From: Dyella japonica A8
GTDB taxonomy: Bacteria > Pseudomonadota > Gammaproteobacteria > Xanthomonadales > Rhodanobacteraceae
Length of the DNA stretch: 64,000 bases
NCBI RefSeq assembly: GCF_000725385.1
Contig: NZ_CP008884.1
Coordinates: 2,852,001-2,916,000 of the forward strand
Reading direction: 5' to 3'
Shown here: in pieces, positions 38,623 to 47,631 of the stretch
Numbering within the stretch: position 1 is the stretch's first letter
Layout of the letters: the number at the start of each line of letters is the position of its first letter
Notes under the pieces: model-generated
What the model was told of the DNA's origin: nothing
The model's input: only the letters and a program-made list of their open reading frames with translations
Database searches by the model: none
Position numbers and translations under genes: made by a program

Positions 38623-39711
38623 ATGACTGACAAAAAGTCCTCGCTTTCCGATGTACGCGAACGCATCGACAGTATCGACCAACAGATCCAGCAGCTGATT
38701 TCCGAGCGCGCCGGCTGGGCGCAGGAAGTGGCTCGCGTCAAGGGCGAGGGGCTTTCGGCGATCGACTATTACCGGCCGGAACGCGAGGCGCACGTGCTGC
38801 GCATGGTGGTCGACCGCAACAACGGCCCGCTCTCCGACGTGGAGATGGTGCGCTTGTTCCGCGAGATCATGTCCTCGTGCCTGGCGCAGGAAGATCCCCT
38901 CAAAGTCGGCTTCCTCGGTCCCGAGGGCACCTTCAGCGAACAGGCGGTGCGCAAGCACTTTGGCCATGCCGCCTATGGCCTGCCACTGGGCAGCATCGAG
39001 GAGGTGTTCCAGGAAGTGGCCGCCGGCCATGCCGATTTTGGCGTGGTGCCGGTGGAGAACTCCGGCCAGGGCATGATCCAGGTAACGCTGGACATGTTTC
39101 TCACTTCGGAAGCCACCATCTGCGGCGAAGTCGAGCTGCGCGTGCACCAGTGCCTGCACTCACTGGGCGGCAAGCTCGACGGGGTCAAGCGCGTCTATGC
39201 GCACGCCCAGTCGTTGCAGCAATGCAAGACGTGGTTGCGCATCAACCTGCCCGGCGTGGAATGCGTCGCGGTGAGCAGCAATGCCGAGGCGGCGCGCCTC
39301 GCCCGCCATGCGGACGATGCCGCGGCCATCGCGGGTGAAACTGCTGGCCGTGTGTACGGATTGAAGACGGTGGCCACCGGCATCGAGGACCGCGCGGACA
39401 ACACCACGCGCTTCCTCGTGATCGGCCGCTCGCTGTTCCCGCCCTCGGGCAATGACCGTACTTCGCTGCTGATCACGGTAAACGACAAGCCGGGCGCGCT
39501 GTACCACGTGCTCAAGCCGTTCGCCGAGCATGGCATCAGCCTCAACCGCATCGAGTCACGCCCGGCGCATTCGGGCAAGTGGCAGTACGCCTTCTTCATC
39601 GATGTGTCCGGCCACATCAACGACGAGCGGATGCAGGCCGCAATGAAGGAGATGGGCGAAGCCGCCGCGCAGGTGCGCGTGCTTGGCTCGTACCCGGTCG
39701 CTCTGCCCTGA
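38623..39711 (+). CDS. pheA: Bifunctional chorismate mutase/prephenate dehydratase (P-protein)
   Basis: A 362-residue enzyme for the first two steps from chorismate to phenylpyruvate. Residues 1-85 form an AroQ chorismate mutase (VRERIDSIDQQIQQLISER); about 95-270 form prephenate dehydratase (GFLGPEGTFSEQA, and NTTRFLVIG with the catalytic Thr-Arg-Phe). The last 80 residues are an ACT domain (DKPGALYHVLKPF and NRIESRP), the Phe feedback site. The ATG gives MTDKKSSL; a TTG ten codons upstream is less likely. No attenuator-like leader peptide was seen upstream. Confidence 0.96.
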   Translation: MTDKKSSLSDVRERIDSIDQQIQQLISERAGWAQEVARVKGEGLSAIDYYRPEREAHVLRMVVDRNNGPLSDVEMVRLFREIMSSCLAQEDPLKVGFLGPEGTFSEQAVRKHFGHAAYGLPLGSIEEVFQEVAAGHADFGVVPVENSGQGMIQVTLDMFLTSEATICGEVELRVHQCLHSLGGKLDGVKRVYAHAQSLQQCKTWLRINLPGVECVAVSSNAEAARLARHADDAAAIAGETAGRVYGLKTVATGIEDRADNTTRFLVIGRSLFPPSGNDRTSLLITVNDKPGALYHVLKPFAEHGISLNRIESRPAHSGKWQYAFFIDVSGHINDERMQAAMKEMGEAAAQVRVLGSYPVALP

Positions 39712-39754
39712 TGCATGCAACGGCCGCTGCCTGGCGGCCCATGGAGAATCCTTT

Positions 39755-41059
39755 GTGACCCGACTCGACTGGACCAGTCAACACGCTCGCGTGCTCAAGG
39801 GCAGCGTGCGCGTGCCCGGTGACAAATCGGTATCGCACCGCGCGCTGATGCTGGGCGCCCTGGCTGATGGCACATCGCATATCCGCGGCTTCCTGGAGGG
39901 CGAGGACACGCGCGCCACCGCCGCCGTGCTGCAGCAGCTCGGCGTGCGCATCGATGCGCCGGCTGATGGCGAGCGCATCGTGCATGGTGTTGGCCTGCAT
40001 GGCCTGCGCGGCACCACGGCGTTGCTCGATTGCGGCAACGCCGGCACCGGCATGCGTTTGCTGGCCGGTTTGCTGGCGGGGCAGACGTTCGACAGCACGC
40101 TGGTAGGCGATGAGTCCCTGTCCCGGCGCCCGATGCGCCGCGTGACCGATCCGCTTGCCCGCATGGGCGCCAGGATCGATACGCAGGATGGCCTGCCGCC
40201 GCTGCGCGTACGCGGCGGACAGTCTCTCCAGGGCATCAGCTATACGCTGCCCGTGGCGAGTGCGCAGGTGAAATCGGCGCTGTTGCTGGCAGGCCTGTAC
40301 GCACACGGCGAGACGGAAGTGATCGAGCCGCATCCGACGCGCGACTACACCGAGCGCATGCTGGCGGCCTTTGGCTGGCCCATCGATTTCGCGCCGGGTC
40401 GTGCGCGACTGAGCGGCGGCCACACACTTCGCGCCACGGATGTGGATGTGCCGGCCGATTTTTCGTCTGCTGCCTTCTTCCTGGTCGCCGGCAGCATTGT
40501 GCCGGGGGCCGAGCTGCGCCTGCCGGCCGTAGGCCTGAATCCGCGCCGCACCGGCTTGCTGCAGGCGCTGCGCCTGATGGGCGCGGACATCCGCGTGGAG
40601 AACGAGCGCGAAAGCGGCGGCGAGCCGGTGGGCGACCTCGTGGTGCGACACGCGCCGTTGCATGGCATTGAGCTGCCGGAAGCGTTGGTGCCAGACATGA
40701 TCGACGAGTTCCCGGTCTTCTTCGTCGCGGCGACGGCGGCCAGCGGCAAGACCGTGGTGCGTGGTGCCGCCGAGTTGCGCGTGAAGGAATCGGATCGCCT
40801 TGCCACCATGGCGGATGGCTTGCGCGCACTCGGCGCGTTCATTGACGAAGTGCCGGATGGCGCGACCATCACCGGCGGTGCGCTCCGTGGCGGCACGATC
40901 GAGAGCCACGGCGACCATCGCATCGCCATGAGTTTCGCCGTAGCAGGACTTATCGCTGACGGTCCGGTGCGGATCAACGACTGCAGCAACGTGGCGACAT
41001 CATTCCCCGGCTTTCTTGAGCTCGCCAACGGGTGCGGGTTCGACCTAAGGAATACCTGA
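39755..41059 (+). CDS. aroA: 3-phosphoshikimate 1-carboxyvinyltransferase (EPSP synthase)
   Basis: A 434-residue enzyme that joins PEP and shikimate-3-phosphate in aromatic amino-acid synthesis. VPGDKSVSHRALMLGALA is the substrate-binding N-terminal motif, LDCGNAGTGMRLLAG the glyphosate/PEP loop, and RVKESDRLATM the C-terminal motif. The GTG start is supported by GGAGA eight bases upstream. The variant NAGTGMRL (NAGTA in E. coli) has Gly-Met rather than Ala at the loop, a feature of class II-like enzymes; the consequence here is not known. Follows pheA by 43 bp. Confidence 0.95.
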   Translation: MTRLDWTSQHARVLKGSVRVPGDKSVSHRALMLGALADGTSHIRGFLEGEDTRATAAVLQQLGVRIDAPADGERIVHGVGLHGLRGTTALLDCGNAGTGMRLLAGLLAGQTFDSTLVGDESLSRRPMRRVTDPLARMGARIDTQDGLPPLRVRGGQSLQGISYTLPVASAQVKSALLLAGLYAHGETEVIEPHPTRDYTERMLAAFGWPIDFAPGRARLSGGHTLRATDVDVPADFSSAAFFLVAGSIVPGAELRLPAVGLNPRRTGLLQALRLMGADIRVENERESGGEPVGDLVVRHAPLHGIELPEALVPDMIDEFPVFFVAATAASGKTVVRGAAELRVKESDRLATMADGLRALGAFIDEVPDGATITGGALRGGTIESHGDHRIAMSFAVAGLIADGPVRINDCSNVATSFPGFLELANGCGFDLRNT

Positions 41060-41071
41060 GCGACGCGGGCC

Positions 41072-41149
41072 TGTGGGAGCGCACCCTGTGCGCGACGGTG
41101 GCCCCGGCGCCGACGCAGGCGGCCGTCGCGCACAGGGTGCGCTCCCACA
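41072..41149. repeat. Family B palindromic repeat pair
   Basis: A perfect 27-bp inverted repeat: left arm 41072-41098 beginning TGTGGGAGCGCACCCTGTGC, right arm 41123-41149, with a 24-bp spacer. The same arm bounds the element at 61487-61623. It lies between aroA and kdsB and could fold into one long hairpin in RNA. Confidence 0.85.
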
Positions 41150-41216
41150 AGAGGCGTGTGCCACTCGCCGCACGGTGGCCTAACCGTTACGCTTGGCGCT
41201 TCCTGTCGAGGTTGCC

Positions 41217-41990
41217 ATGCCCACCGCCACGCCTTCCTTTATCGTCGCCATTCCCGCCCGCTATGGCTCCACCCGGTTGCCAGCCAAGCCGCTGCGGGAG
41301 ATTGCCGGCGTGCCTATGGTGGTGCGCGTGGCGCAGCGCGCACTGGAAGCGGGTGCCTCGCAAGTGGTTGTGGCCACGGACGACCAGCGCATCGTCGATG
41401 CGTTGCAGGGGCAGGGCGTGGACGTCTGCATGACGCGCGCCGACCACGCCTCGGGCAGCGATCGCCTGGCGGAGTGCGCGGAGCACTATGGCTGGGCAGA
41501 TGACGCCATCGTGGTGAATCTGCAGGGTGACGAACCATTCGCACCCGCTGCCGGCATTCGCGAAGTGGCGCGTGCCTTGGCCGAAGACGACGCCCCCATG
41601 GCCACGCTGGCCACGCCCATCACGCAAGCGCATGAGCTGTTCGATCCCAACGTCGTCAAGCTGGTGCGTTCAATCACGGGGCGTGCGCTGTACTTCAGTC
41701 GTGCGCCGGCGCCCTGGGCGCGCGACGCTTTCGCACTGGATCGCGATGTGCTGCCGGCCGATGTTCCGTTCCTGCGCCACATCGGCATTTACGCCTACCG
41801 CGCAAGCTTCCTGAAGCGCTACACGACCCTGGATCGCACGCCACTGGAACAGGCCGAGTCGCTGGAGCAGTTGCGCGTGCTGGAGCACGGCTTCCCGATC
41901 GCGGCCCGCCTGACGCCCGAGCCGTTCCCGCCAGGTATCGACACCGAGGCCGATCTTGAACGCGCCGAGCGCTGGTTGGCCGGGCACTGA
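41217..41990 (+). CDS. kdsB: 3-deoxy-manno-octulosonate cytidylyltransferase KdsB
   Basis: A 257-residue cytidylyltransferase that makes CMP-KDO for lipopolysaccharide. [15 protein letters not shown] is the CTP-binding motif, [10 protein letters not shown] the metal/sugar segment, and HIGIYAYR near the end is typical. Length fits (E. coli 248). The ATG at 41217 is preferred over one eight codons upstream because [17 protein letters not shown] matches family starts. Seen after a family B repeat, so it is probably not cotranscribed with aroA without readthrough. Confidence 0.95.
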   Translation: MPTATPSFIVAIPARYGSTRLPAKPLREIAGVPMVVRVAQRALEAGASQVVVATDDQRIVDALQGQGVDVCMTRADHASGSDRLAECAEHYGWADDAIVVNLQGDEPFAPAAGIREVARALAEDDAPMATLATPITQAHELFDPNVVKLVRSITGRALYFSRAPAPWARDAFALDRDVLPADVPFLRHIGIYAYRASFLKRYTTLDRTPLEQAESLEQLRVLEHGFPIAARLTPEPFPPGIDTEADLERAERWLAGH

Positions 41991-41994
41991 CGGG

Positions 41995-42153
41995 TCAGCG
42001 GCGCCGGCGGATCATCATCACCAGCAGGCCGCCCAGCACGATACCCAGCACGAGTCCGATGCCGGCGCCCCACAGGGCGCCGTTGTTGCCGGCGACCGCC
42101 CGTCCGATCAGGAAGCCGAGCACGAACAGGATGGGGAGTGGCAGGCAACCCAT
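41995..42153 (-). CDS. Small membrane protein of 52 residues
   Basis: A short minus-strand gene right after the convergent kdsB stop. It begins MGCLPLPILFVLGFLIGRAV, continues AGNNGALWGAGIGLVLGIV and ends in two methionines and IRRRRR-like basic residues. It is almost entirely hydrophobic: two Gly-rich helices joined by AGNNGALW, with a positive C-terminal tail. Codon positions read naturally and there is a weak GGAA 8-12 bases before the ATG. I recognise no family; such Gly-rich two-helix peptides recall the GlsB/YmgE class. Function unknown. Confidence 0.62.
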   Translation of the reverse strand: MGCLPLPILFVLGFLIGRAVAGNNGALWGAGIGLVLGIVLGGLLVMMIRRRR

Positions 42154-42209
42154 GGGCGTTTTCCGGGCCTATCGCCGCCTTCGCCAGCACATGGCAGCGG
42201 CGCGCGGGG

Positions 42210-42626
42210 TCATTTGTTGAACGTGATCGGTACCTGCACATAGCCACCGGTCGCGACGCCGTTCTTGATGGCCGGCTTGTACGACCAGCTCTTCGCCGTG
42301 CGGATGGCTTCATCGTCCAGCTGCCGAGCGCCCGAAGACATCATCACATGGACAGATTGGATCTTGCCTTCGGCATCCACCTGCACCATCACGACGACGG
42401 TGCCCGAGCCGGCGGTATTTTTCATGGCCGCGGAATAGTGCGGTTGGGGCAAGGGCCGGTCTTCGTCGATGCTGGCTGGACGATCGGCCAGGGCAGTGTC
42501 GCCATGGCCCGCGGCGGATGAAGCCGGCGCGGGTGCCTGGGCGTCCTGCGCGACGGCGCCAACCGCGGCCTGGCTCAGGATCATGGCAGCCGCGCAGAGC
42601 GCGAGCGTGATCAGCTTGCTTTTCAC
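42210..42626 (-). CDS. Secreted protein with TonB C-terminal domain
   Basis: A 138-residue protein: a signal peptide (hydrophobic LITLALCAAAMILSQAAVG, cleavage near VAQ), a Pro/Ala/Ser-rich linker of about 40 residues, then a TonB_C-like domain (GTVVVMVQVDAEGKIQSVHV, DDEAIRTAKSWSYKPA and VQVPITF). It lacks the cytoplasmic/transmembrane anchor and X-Pro spacer of a real TonB, so it is not an energy transducer by itself; free TonB_C proteins may bind peptidoglycan or receptor boxes. Starts at GTG with GGGGAG upstream. Divergent from the phosphatase gene. Confidence 0.75.
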   Translation of the reverse strand: MKSKLITLALCAAAMILSQAAVGAVAQDAQAPAPASSAAGHGDTALADRPASIDEDRPLPQPHYSAAMKNTAGSGTVVVMVQVDAEGKIQSVHVMMSSGARQLDDEAIRTAKSWSYKPAIKNGVATGGYVQVPITFNK

Positions 42627-42809
42627 TTTCTGTCTCCCCTGTCGACCGGCCAAGCATAGTCGGGGCCCTCATGACACAACAATCGTGCCGTCCGGCACGG
42701 TCGAAGGGCTTGATAGCGGCCTTCGGCGCAGCCATAACGCTGGTTTCCGCCAGTGCTGCCGATGCTGCACACCGTCGCGCCACAAGGTTTCAAAGGAACG
42801 TTTCCACCC

Positions 42810-43283
42810 ATGAAAGCCAGCGACAAGCCATCCATCCTGTTCGTTTGCCTGGGCAACATTTGCCGCTCGCCGCTGGTGGAGGCGGTGGCGCGCGAGCGCA
42901 GCGCACAGGCTGGCCTTTCGTTGACGCTGGCTTCCTGCGGCACGGGGAACTGGCATGTGGGCAAGGGTGCCGATCCGCGCATGGTGCGCGCCGCCGCGGA
43001 TGCGGGCTACGACTTGTCGCCGCACCGGGCGCGACAGGTGCGGGCATCCGATTTCGAGGATTTCGACTGGGTGCTGGCGATGGATCAGGACAACCTGGAA
43101 ACGCTGCAGGGCCTGCGTCGTGGTCGTGGCGTGGAACCGGCCCTGTTCCTGCCCTGGGCGGGCGTGGCCGGGCCGGAGGAATTCCCGGATCCGTACTTTG
43201 GCGACAACGAAGGCTTTCGCCGTGCCGTGGCGCTGGCGGAGCAGGGCGTGGATGGCCTGATCGCGCGCCTGCGCGACCGGTGA
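42810..43283 (+). CDS. Low molecular weight protein-tyrosine phosphatase
   Basis: A 157-residue enzyme. The P-loop is C13-LGNIC-R19-S (CLGNICRSP) and the general acid is D127 in PDPYFGD, both intact. The family includes Wzb/Etp-type exopolysaccharide regulators and general low-Mr phosphatases; no tyrosine kinase (Wzc) gene is adjacent, so substrate is unknown. The ATG at 42810 opens MKASDKPSILFVCLGN; a 19-residue extension is possible but unlike the family. uvrC follows after 17 bp. Confidence 0.92.
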   Translation: MKASDKPSILFVCLGNICRSPLVEAVARERSAQAGLSLTLASCGTGNWHVGKGADPRMVRAAADAGYDLSPHRARQVRASDFEDFDWVLAMDQDNLETLQGLRRGRGVEPALFLPWAGVAGPEEFPDPYFGDNEGFRRAVALAEQGVDGLIARLRDR

Positions 43284-43300
43284 ACGGATAGAATTGCCTG

Positions 43301-45130
43301 ATGCAGTCCACTCCGCCGCCGCAAGCCTTCGACGGCAAGGCTTTCGTCAAAACGCTCTCCACCTCGCCCGGCGTCTATCGTTATTTCGACGAGGACGGCG
43401 ACCTGCTGTACGTGGGCAAGGCGGGCAACCTCAAGAAGCGCGTTGGCAGCTATTTCCTCAAGCCGCGCATGGAGCCGCGCATTGCGGCGATGGTGTCGCA
43501 GATCGCCCGTGCCGAGATCACGGTGACGCGCACCGAGGGCGAGGCGCTGCTGCTGGAATCGCAGCTGATCAAGTCGCTCAAACCGCGCTACAACATCCTG
43601 CTGCGCGACGACAAAAGCTACCCGTACATCTATCTGTCGGGTGGCGAGGATTATCCGCGGCTCGCGTTCCATCGTGGGGCGCGCAACATGCCGGGCCGGT
43701 ATTTCGGCCCGTATCCCAGCACCTTCGCCGTGCGCGAAAGCCTCAACCTGATGCAGAAGCTGTTCAAGGTGCGCCAGTGCGAGGACAGCTATTTCAAGAA
43801 CCGCTCGCGCCCCTGCCTGCAGCACCAGATCGGCCGCTGCACGGCGCCCTGTGTGCAGCTGATCACCATCGAGGATTACCGCAATGACGTGCGTCACGCG
43901 GAAATGTTCCTCGAGGGGCGCAGCAGTGCGGTCATCGACGAACTGGCCGGCCAAATGGAGCAGGCCAGCCAATCGCTGGCGTTCGAGCGCGCGGCTTCGT
44001 TGCGCGACCAGGTGGCCGCCTTGCGCAAACTGCAGGCGGAGCACCACGTGCAGGGCGCCAGCGCGGACATGGACGTGCTGGCCTGCCGTATCGAGGCGGG
44101 CATGGCCTGCGTGAGCGTGCTGTTCTTCCGCAACGGCATCAGCCTGGGTACGCGTGACTTCTTCCCGCGCCTGCCGCTGGATGCCGAGCCGGCCGACGTG
44201 CTGGAGCAGTTCGTCGCGCAGTATTACCTCGATCGCCCGGTGCCGCGTGAGCTGATCCTGGGTGAGACCTTGCCGAGCCAGCAGATCCTGGGCGAGCTGC
44301 TGGTGCAGCAGTCGGGCCATGCGGTGGAGCTGAAATCCAGCGTGCGCGGCGAGCGTGCCCGTTTCCTGCAAATGGCCGAGCGCAACGCGCAGGCATCGCT
44401 GACGGCCAGGCTGGCCAGCCGCCAGACGCTGGGTGCACGTTTCGACGACCTGCAGAAACTGCTGGAGCTGAGCGAGCCGCCGCGCCGTATCGAGTGTTTC
44501 GACATCAGCCATACCCAGGGCGAGCTGACGGTCGCCTCGTGCGTGGTATTTGGGCCCGAAGGTCCGGAAAAATCACATTACCGTCGCTTCAACATCACCG
44601 GCATTACCGGGGGCGACGACTACGCTGCCATGCACCAGGCGCTGGTCCGACGTTTCCGCAAGGTGGCCGAGGGCGACGGCGCAAAACCCGACATCTTGTT
44701 GATCGATGGCGGCAGCGGACAGGTGGCGCAGGCGCTGGACGTGCTGCGCGAGCTGGGCGTCACCGGCATCCAGGTGGTCGGCGTGGCCAAGGGGCCGGGC
44801 CGCCGGGCTGGCGAGGAAACACTGGTGCTGGCCGACTCCGGTCGCAACCTGCATCCGGGGCCGTCGTCACCTGCGCTGCACCTGGTGGCGGCGGTGCGTG
44901 ACGAAGCGCACCGCTTTGCCATCACCGGCCATCGCAAGCGTCGCGAGAAAGCACGGGAGCGCAGCGTGCTGGAGGATGTTCCCGGCGTGGGCGCGCGTCG
45001 CCGCTCCGCGCTGCTCAAGGCCTTTGGCGGCCTCGCGGGCGTCGAAGCCGCCGGCGTGGAAGAGCTGACCCGTGTGAAAGGCATTGATCGCGGACTGGCG
45101 GAACGCATTTATGCTGCACTTCACGGCTGA
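43301..45130 (+). CDS. uvrC: Excinuclease ABC subunit C
   Basis: A 609-residue nucleotide-excision-repair nuclease. The N-terminal GIY-YIG domain opens SPGVYRYFDEDGDLLYVGKA and cuts 3' of the lesion. A UVR motif (about 205-240) binds UvrB. The C-terminal half holds the RNase-H-like 5'-incision domain (CFDISHTQGE, LIDGGSGQ) and tandem HhH units (VPGVGARRRSALLKAFG). Length is standard. Upstream of pgsA, the conserved uvrC-pgsA order of proteobacteria. Confidence 0.97.
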   Translation: MQSTPPPQAFDGKAFVKTLSTSPGVYRYFDEDGDLLYVGKAGNLKKRVGSYFLKPRMEPRIAAMVSQIARAEITVTRTEGEALLLESQLIKSLKPRYNILLRDDKSYPYIYLSGGEDYPRLAFHRGARNMPGRYFGPYPSTFAVRESLNLMQKLFKVRQCEDSYFKNRSRPCLQHQIGRCTAPCVQLITIEDYRNDVRHAEMFLEGRSSAVIDELAGQMEQASQSLAFERAASLRDQVAALRKLQAEHHVQGASADMDVLACRIEAGMACVSVLFFRNGISLGTRDFFPRLPLDAEPADVLEQFVAQYYLDRPVPRELILGETLPSQQILGELLVQQSGHAVELKSSVRGERARFLQMAERNAQASLTARLASRQTLGARFDDLQKLLELSEPPRRIECFDISHTQGELTVASCVVFGPEGPEKSHYRRFNITGITGGDDYAAMHQALVRRFRKVAEGDGAKPDILLIDGGSGQVAQALDVLRELGVTGIQVVGVAKGPGRRAGEETLVLADSGRNLHPGPSSPALHLVAAVRDEAHRFAITGHRKRREKARERSVLEDVPGVGARRRSALLKAFGGLAGVEAAGVEELTRVKGIDRGLAERIYAALHG

Positions 45131-45152
45131 CCGGCCGGAATCGGACGGCCCA

Positions 45153-45181
45153 CCGTCATTCCGCCGAAAGCCAAAATCCCG
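45153..45181. repeat. Decayed family A unit
   Basis: CCGTCATTCCGCCGAAAGCC matches the left half of the family A palindrome, but the mirrored arm is degraded. It is probably a relic between uvrC and pgsA. Confidence 0.45.
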
Positions 45182-45259
45182 CATGATCGAACGCGGGGAC
45201 CATGCAACTGTGATGATGGCGGGGTCACCCTGCCAACGGCTTCAACCCGGAAAGGATTT

Positions 45260-45868
45260 ATGCACATCAACCTGCCCACCTGGCTGACCCTGTTCCGCGT
45301 GCTGCTGTTGCCGGTGATGGTGGTGGTGTTCTACTGGCAGTTCCCCGGGCACAACATCACCGCCGCCATCGTGTTCCTGCTCGCGGCCATCACGGATTGG
45401 CTGGACGGGTACCTGGCGCGCCGCATGAACCTCACCTCGGCGTTCGGGGCCTTCCTCGATCCGGTGGCCGACAAGCTCATGGTGGCGGTCACGCTGTTCC
45501 TGCTGGTGGAAACCCATCGCGGCGGCTGGCCGGGCATCCTGATGGCGGTCACCGCGGCGATCATCGTGGGGCGTGAGATCAGCGTCTCGGCCCTGCGTGA
45601 ATGGATGGCGGAGATTGGCATGCGCTCGACGGTCCGGGTGGCCTTCATCGGCAAGCTGAAAACCACCATGCAGATGGTGGCCCTGGTGGTGTTGATCGTT
45701 CAGCATGAAAAAAGCGCCGAGGCCCTGCGCCTGTACCACATCGGCGAGGCGCTGCTGGTTATTGCCGGCATCCTCACCATCTGGTCCGGGCTCTATTATC
45801 TGCGCGCGGCGTGGCCCAGCCTGCAGGGCGACGGCGCCGGCCATCCGCTGCCCCGGGGCGAAGACTGA
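45260..45868 (+). CDS. pgsA: CDP-diacylglycerol-glycerol-3-phosphate 3-phosphatidyltransferase
   Basis: A 202-residue integral membrane enzyme that commits CDP-DAG to phosphatidylglycerol. The CDP-alcohol phosphotransferase motif D-x2-DG-x2-AR-x8-G-x3-D-x3-D is complete from D46 to D71, and about six helices surround it. NLPTWLTLFRVLLLP is the typical PgsA opening. Length slightly exceeds E. coli PgsA (182), with extra residues at the C-terminus. Good site (GGAAAGG) before the ATG. Confidence 0.95.
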   Translation: MHINLPTWLTLFRVLLLPVMVVVFYWQFPGHNITAAIVFLLAAITDWLDGYLARRMNLTSAFGAFLDPVADKLMVAVTLFLLVETHRGGWPGILMAVTAAIIVGREISVSALREWMAEIGMRSTVRVAFIGKLKTTMQMVALVVLIVQHEKSAEALRLYHIGEALLVIAGILTIWSGLYYLRAAWPSLQGDGAGHPLPRGED

Positions 45869-45887
45869 ATTAATTTATGACGGATGC

Positions 45888-45915
45888 TTGACGGCCGCGT
45901 ATTAGCCATTACAAT
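45888..45915 (+). promoter_or_regulatory. tRNA-Gly promoter
   Basis: TTGACG and TACAAT separated by 16 bases, 13 bp before the tRNA. The GC-rich discriminator (GCGCGACTCC) is typical of stringently controlled stable-RNA promoters. Confidence 0.75.
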
Positions 45916-45928
45916 GCGCGACTCCGAT

Positions 45929-46004
<76 letters not shown>

Positions 46005-46034
46005 GATTCCGTGGATTGAAGCATCGCAATCCAC

Positions 46035-46062
46035 AAAAAAGCGACCCTAGGGTCGCTTTTTT
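46035..46062. terminator. Terminator after tRNA-Gly
   Basis: AAAAAAGCGACCC and GGGTCGCTTTTTT form a perfect palindrome around TA. It ends the tRNA transcript and, through its A-run, can also serve cycA on the opposite strand. Confidence 0.92.
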
Positions 46063-46141
46063 ATTGCCTGCGGGAAAAGCAGGATGGCCGATACGACCAT
46101 TCCGTCCGTGACGCGCGGGGCCCCACGGACGGAACATGTTC

Positions 46142-47554
46142 TCAGTGCGTCTCCTTGCGATGCTCGATCGCCTGCTTCCGGTAGAACGGGTAGCAGATGG
46201 CCAGGCACACGAACCAGATCGGCGTATAGATCAGGCCCTGCAGGGTGTCTTCCTTCTGCGCGAACACCCACAGCACGAAGGCGAAGAAGGCCAGCACCAG
46301 CCAGCACATGGCCACGCCGCCAGGCATCTTGAAGATCGACGTGGCATGGCGCTCCGGATGCAGTTTCCGGTAGCGCATGTACGCGATCATGATCAGCGAC
46401 CACACGAAGATGAAGCAGATGCTGGAGATGGTGGTGACGATGGTGAAGACCTTCATGACGTTGCCTTCCTGGTAAAGCAGGAACACGCCGATGAAGAGCA
46501 GCACACAGGAATAGGCCAGGCCGTTGGCCGGCACGTTGTTGTTGCTCAGGCGTGCGAACGGCTTCGGGCCGAGCTTGCCGGCCGACAAGCCGTAGAGCAT
46601 ACGGCCGGTGGAATAGATGCCGCTGTTAGCCGACGAGGTGGCCGAGGTCAGCACCACGAAGTTGATCAGGCTGGCGGCAATCGGCACGCCGATCAGCATG
46701 AACAGGTTCACGAACGGGCTGCGGTCCGGCATCACCCGGTTCCACGGCGTGACCGTCATGATCACCAGCAGGGCGAGCACGTAGAACACGATCACGCGGA
46801 TCGGAATGGAGTTGATCGCCTTGGGCAGCGTCTTCTCCGGGTCGCGCGCTTCTGCCGAGGCCGTGCCGACCAGTTCGATGCCCACGAAAGCGAATACCGC
46901 GATCTGGAAGGCCGCCAGAAACCCTGCGCCGCCATGCGGGAACCAGCCGCCGTTGCTCCAGAGGTTCGACACGGCTGCCTTGGCGCCGGAGGGCGAGGTG
47001 AAGCCAATGGCGATCAGCACGATGCCGATGGCGATGAGCGAGACGATGGCGATGATCTTCACCAGCGCGAACCAGAATTCCATCTCGCCGAACAGCTTCA
47101 CCGTCAGCAGGTTGAGGCTGAGTAAGAGGCCGATGCACACGGCGCCGGGTAGCCACAACGGCACGCCCGGTGCCCAGAACTGGATATAGCCCGTGATGGC
47201 GGCCACGTCGGCGATGCCGGTGACCACCCAGCAGAACCAGTACGTCCAGCCGGTGAAGAAGCCCGCGCAGGGGCCCAACAGGTCATAGTTGAAGTCGACG
47301 AACGACTTGTAGTGCAGGTTGGAGAGCAGCAGCTCGCCCATCGCGCGCATCATGAAGAACAGCACGCTGCCGATGATGGCGTAGGCAAAGATCACGGAAG
47401 GGCCGGCCAGGCTGATCGTCTTGCCCGAGCCCATGAACAGGCCGGTGCCGATGGCCCCGCCGATGGCGATCAACTGCAGGTGGCGGTTGTGCAGGTTCCG
47501 TTGCAGGTGGTGGTCTGCAGTGCCGGGCGCGACGGTCGGTTCATGGTTCTGCAT
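46142..47554 (-). CDS. cycA: D-alanine/D-serine/glycine permease CycA
   Basis: A 470-residue amino acid:H+ symporter of the AAT (APC) family; E. coli CycA is also 470 residues with this start. QLIAIGGAIGTGLFMGSGK, ELLLSNLHYKSF, GWTYWFCWVVTGIADV and KINSIPIR-like segments match CycA closely, with 12 predicted helices. An upstream in-frame ATG at 47596 would add 14 residues; GAGGGG upstream of the ATG at 47554 favours the shorter form. It lies 35-77 bp after the 2OG-oxygenase gene on the same strand, so cotranscription is possible. Confidence 0.9.
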   Translation of the reverse strand: MQNHEPTVAPGTADHHLQRNLHNRHLQLIAIGGAIGTGLFMGSGKTISLAGPSVIFAYAIIGSVLFFMMRAMGELLLSNLHYKSFVDFNYDLLGPCAGFFTGWTYWFCWVVTGIADVAAITGYIQFWAPGVPLWLPGAVCIGLLLSLNLLTVKLFGEMEFWFALVKIIAIVSLIAIGIVLIAIGFTSPSGAKAAVSNLWSNGGWFPHGGAGFLAAFQIAVFAFVGIELVGTASAEARDPEKTLPKAINSIPIRVIVFYVLALLVIMTVTPWNRVMPDRSPFVNLFMLIGVPIAASLINFVVLTSATSSANSGIYSTGRMLYGLSAGKLGPKPFARLSNNNVPANGLAYSCVLLFIGVFLLYQEGNVMKVFTIVTTISSICFIFVWSLIMIAYMRYRKLHPERHATSIFKMPGGVAMCWLVLAFFAFVLWVFAQKEDTLQGLIYTPIWFVCLAICYPFYRKQAIEHRKETH

Positions 47555-47631
47555 GGGCGGCACGATCCCCTCGGTGACGATATGCGAAGGGGCCATCCTA
47601 AAGGATTCGTGACCGCGCGTGCCCGGTCGAC

